Shown here in pieces: positions 61,319 to 64,000 of a DNA stretch of 64,000 nucleotides (position 1 is the first letter of the stretch; each line of letters begins with the position of its first letter). The notes beneath the pieces are model-generated. The model ran no database searches. It was not told the DNA's origin and saw only the letters and a list, made by a program, of their open reading frames with translations. Source of the DNA: Shewanella woodyi ATCC 51908 (GTDB lineage Bacteria; Pseudomonadota; Gammaproteobacteria; Enterobacterales; Shewanellaceae); contig NC_010506.1 of assembly GCF_000019525.1 (NCBI RefSeq), positions 806,001 to 870,000 on the forward strand, written 5' to 3'. The translations under genes were made by a program, and so were the position numbers.

Positions 61319-62485
61319 ATGACCGAACGTAAGTTAGCCACGATTGCCGTGCGTCAGGGGATTGAGTCCGATACCCAACATGGTGCCGTAGTACCGCCGA
61401 TCTATCTTTCCACTAATTACTCCTTCGATGGGCATAAAAACCCAAGAGATTTTGATTACAGTCGCTCAGGTAATCCAACTCGCTCAATTCTTGGCGATGC
61501 CATTGCAGGCCTTGAGAAAGGAGCCACTGGCGTCGTAACCTGTACGGGAATGGCAGCCATCACTTTGGTCACTAGCTTGTTAGGTCCAGACGATCTGCTT
61601 GTAGTACCTCACGATTGTTATGGTGGTAGCTACAGATTATTCACTAATTTGGCTAAAAAGGGTCAATTTAAGCTGGCGGTGGTTGATCAAACTGACAGTC
61701 AGGCTTTAAGTGAGGCGATAGCACTAAAACCTAAGATGGTTTGGCTTGAGACGCCATCGAATCCACTGTTAAGGGTGGTTGATATCGAGGCGATTGCGCA
61801 AGCAAGTCACGAGGTTGAAGCACTTGTGGTCGTCGATAACACTTTCCTCTCTCCCATTTTACAGCAGCCACTTCTTCTAGGGGCTGATATCGTGATCCAC
61901 TCAACGACTAAATATATTAATGGCCATAGTGATGTTGTAGGTGGCGCTGTAGTGGCGAAAGATCCAGAACTTGGTGAGTTGCTGCATTGGTGGTCAAACA
62001 CCTTAGGGCTGACAGGTTCGGCGTTTGACAGCTATCTGGCTCTACGTGGTCTTCGAACCTTGCCTATCCGTATTAAAGAGCATCAAGCTAATGCTGAGCG
62101 AGTGCTAGAGGTGCTGACAAACAGTAGCGCCGTCGACAAGGTGTATTATCCTGGGCTTAAAGATCATCCCGGTCACGAGATTGCCGCTAAGCAGCAAAAA
62201 GGCTTTGGCGCTATGCTCAGTTTCGAGTTAAAAGGCGGAGAGGCCGAGTTAGTTGCCTTTTTAGCGCAACTTTCTGTGTTTTCTGTCGCAGAAAGTTTAG
62301 GTGGGGTAGAGAGTTTAGTCGCGGTTCCTGCGACAATGACCCATAGAGCGATGGAGCCAGAGGCACGAGCCGAGGCAGGGGTTAAAGAGACCCTTATTCG
62401 CCTCTCTGTCGGTATTGAAGATGCTGATGATTTAGTTGCAGATATTCAAGCTGGGCTTACTGCTGCATCTGCAGCCAGCTGTTAA
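61319..62485 (+). CDS. metB: Cystathionine gamma-synthase
   Basis: A 388-residue PLP enzyme of the Cys/Met metabolism family, with good ribosome-binding site (TAGGAG). Visible motifs are DYSRSGNPTR, DCYGGSYRLF, DNTFLSPILQQPL and the PLP-binding Lys in STTKYINGHSDVVGG. In bacteria that use succinyl-homoserine it makes cystathionine from cysteine. Position next to metL and metJ supports metB over a lyase such as MetC. Confidence 0.94.
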   Translation: MTERKLATIAVRQGIESDTQHGAVVPPIYLSTNYSFDGHKNPRDFDYSRSGNPTRSILGDAIAGLEKGATGVVTCTGMAAITLVTSLLGPDDLLVVPHDCYGGSYRLFTNLAKKGQFKLAVVDQTDSQALSEAIALKPKMVWLETPSNPLLRVVDIEAIAQASHEVEALVVVDNTFLSPILQQPLLLGADIVIHSTTKYINGHSDVVGGAVVAKDPELGELLHWWSNTLGLTGSAFDSYLALRGLRTLPIRIKEHQANAERVLEVLTNSSAVDKVYYPGLKDHPGHEIAAKQQKGFGAMLSFELKGGEAELVAFLAQLSVFSVAESLGGVESLVAVPATMTHRAMEPEARAEAGVKETLIRLSVGIEDADDLVADIQAGLTAASAASC

Positions 62486-62506
62486 TTGGTTTAGTAGGAG
62501 TTAGAG

Positions 62507-64000
62507 ATGGCGCGTGGTCATTTACATAAATTTGGTGGTTCTAGTCTGGCTGATGCTGATTGTTACCGCCGCGTGGCTCATATCCTTCTCACTCACGGCA
62601 ATAGCGATGATTTAGTCGTTGTCTCTGCCGCAGGTAAGAGCACCAATTTTCTTTATAAGCTACTGGCGTTAAAAGATTCGTCTCAGCTGTGGCAAGAGGA
62701 GCTACAGGTGCTGATCAGTTTTCAACAGAACCTGATTGAGCAGTTGCTCTCTAATGAGCAGGCAAGGAGCTTGCGCGAACGTTTATCTATCGATAAGTAC
62801 CAGCTGATAAGCTTGTTCTCTCTCGACTCCCTTAATGAGTACAAGCGTAGCGAAGTGGTGAGCTTCGGTGAGCGTTGGTCAGCACGTTTATTAGCTGCAC
62901 TTTTACGAGAGTCTGGTGTAGCGGCGAGCGATATTGATGCTAGAAGTTTGTTAATTGCCGATGAGGGGGCTATTCCTCAAATAAGGGTTGATGAGTCCCG
63001 TGCTCGAGTGCTTAAACGTGTGGATGATAGTCCCAATGAGAGACTGATTATCACCGGGTTTATCTGTGCCAATAGCCAAGGTGAGACTCTACTGCTTGGC
63101 CGTAATGGCTCAGACTACAGCGCCACCTTAATCGCAAGCCTTGCTAATATCGGTCGAGTGACAATCTGGACCGATGTTGAAGGGGTATTTAATGCCGATC
63201 CGAATAAGATTAATGATGCCAAATTGCTTAAGAGCCTCTCGCTAGATGAGGCTAACCGTCTGGCTCATTTAGGCTCTCCTGTATTGCATAACCGCTCACT
63301 GCAGCCTCTGTTTGATACCGACGTGAGTTTAGCGGTACGTTCAAGTTACGCATCACATACCGATTTTACTCTTATTGCACCAAAGAGTTCATCTGCCAGT
63401 GCACCGGTTGTGACAAATCTATCTTCAGTATCGCTATTTAATTTCAGACTGACAGCTGGACTGCAAAGCGTTATCGAGCTGTTAGCCGAAGCGGGGTTGA
63501 TCCCGTTAGCCCATTGGAAGTTAGCGCAAAACCGAGTGGAGTTGGCATTCACGAATGAGAACAGCAAACAGGTGCAGTCGATACTGGAGCTTGATGCTGA
63601 GCCTCTAGGTATTGCTGATATCAGAGTGCGTGAAGATCTGGGGTTAGTCGCGCTCGTTAGCGCCGACTCAAATCTCTACCGCCGAGGATTTGCTCGTTTG
63701 CTAAGCCGTGATGCGCGGCCACTATTTAATGATGGCTTGAGTCTAGTGACCTTAGTGCCTTTTGGTCAGGTTAACCTCTTGACTCAGAAAGTTCATCGTC
63801 GCTGCGCCGGACCTCGCAAACGTATTGGGGTTCTGCTTCTAGGTGTGGGCAATATTGGTGAAGCTTGGGTCGATCTCTTTACCCGAGCGCGCACCTCATT
63901 GAATAAAGAGTTAGAGGCTAGTGTCGAGCTGGTGGGCTTATTGAGTTCAAAAAAAGCTCTCCTTAAAGAGGAGGGTATTAGCCTGAGTTCATGGAAGGAG
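62507..64000 (+). CDS. metL: Bifunctional aspartokinase/homoserine dehydrogenase II (truncated by window end)
   Basis: The frame runs open from an ATG at 62507 (GGAG ten bases before) to the last base of the window, 498 codons, so the C-terminus is missing. The N-terminus MARGHLHKFGGSSLAD is the aspartokinase start; LIITGFICANSQGETLLLGRNGSDYSATL and TDVEGVFNADPN are kinase motifs. The homoserine dehydrogenase half begins near 440 with IGVLLLGVGNIGEAWVDLF. Together the halves perform the first and third steps from aspartate to homoserine. The tandem position after metB is the standard metBL operon. Confidence 0.95.
   Translation, partial: MARGHLHKFGGSSLADADCYRRVAHILLTHGNSDDLVVVSAAGKSTNFLYKLLALKDSSQLWQEELQVLISFQQNLIEQLLSNEQARSLRERLSIDKYQLISLFSLDSLNEYKRSEVVSFGERWSARLLAALLRESGVAASDIDARSLLIADEGAIPQIRVDESRARVLKRVDDSPNERLIITGFICANSQGETLLLGRNGSDYSATLIASLANIGRVTIWTDVEGVFNADPNKINDAKLLKSLSLDEANRLAHLGSPVLHNRSLQPLFDTDVSLAVRSSYASHTDFTLIAPKSSSASAPVVTNLSSVSLFNFRLTAGLQSVIELLAEAGLIPLAHWKLAQNRVELAFTNENSKQVQSILELDAEPLGIADIRVREDLGLVALVSADSNLYRRGFARLLSRDARPLFNDGLSLVTLVPFGQVNLLTQKVHRRCAGPRKRIGVLLLGVGNIGEAWVDLFTRARTSLNKELEASVELVGLLSSKKALLKEEGISLSSWKE

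Overview
The window looks like a chromosomal segment of a marine gammaproteobacterium, most likely Shewanella or a close relative. The evidence is a MetJ repressor almost identical in its core to the enterobacterial one with met boxes in front of metB-metL, an alcaligin/putrebactin-type hydroxamate siderophore operon, a complete Tad (Flp) pilus locus, a large calcium-binding surface protein of the kind common in this group, and dispersed intergenic repeats. The species assignment is inference. No rRNA, tRNA, CRISPR array, transposase or integrase gene was seen.

Layout. 1-4 kb: a small anchored protein, a PhoD-like phosphatase, and a two-gene unit of truncated haemoglobin plus ferredoxin-type reductase. 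4-18 kb: a surface-protein region with a ~2070-residue cadherin-like/thrombospondin-3-like protein (six almost identical 270-bp units), a large alkaline-phosphatase-superfamily enzyme, a YadA-type trimeric autotransporter behind two CRP-like sites, an orphan prepilin with an unknown partner, and a spondin-domain protein. 18-26 kb: siderophore locus, with an MFS exporter candidate divergent from an operon of NIS-synthetase/acyltransferase fusion, N-hydroxylase and TonB receptor, under a promoter with a Fur box between -35 and -10. 26-33 kb: an RmlD-like reductase, a RegB/RegA-type redox two-component system, a LysR regulator divergent from a VOC protein and old yellow enzyme, and an epimerase. 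33-38.4 kb: a two-gene Gabija-like unit (OLD-family ATPase/TOPRIM nuclease overlapping a UvrD-type helicase) flanked by related intergenic repeats in inverted orientation; this is the strongest candidate for an accessory defence system. 38.6-43.2 kb: MOT1-like permease, SDR and two LysR regulators. 43.3-55 kb: complete Tad locus from Flp pilin to an OmpA-domain lipoprotein. 55-60.7 kb: an AhpD-like protein translationally coupled to a degenerate-GGDEF/EAL protein, a TraF-like outer-membrane protein and a TauE/SafE permease. 60.7-64 kb: metJ, with divergent metB-metL running off the window.

How the genes fit together. The siderophore genes overlap by one base at each junction, so synthesis and uptake are coupled under one iron-responsive promoter. 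The Tad genes are nearly all overlapping or within a few bases and form one long transcription unit. The OLD and UvrD genes overlap by 14 bases, as expected of a two-component complex. Several starts have been moved from the longest reading frame to a downstream codon where a ribosome-binding site, signal peptide or operator makes that more likely; these are stated per gene. All similarity statements are from recognition of motifs by eye; no database search was run.
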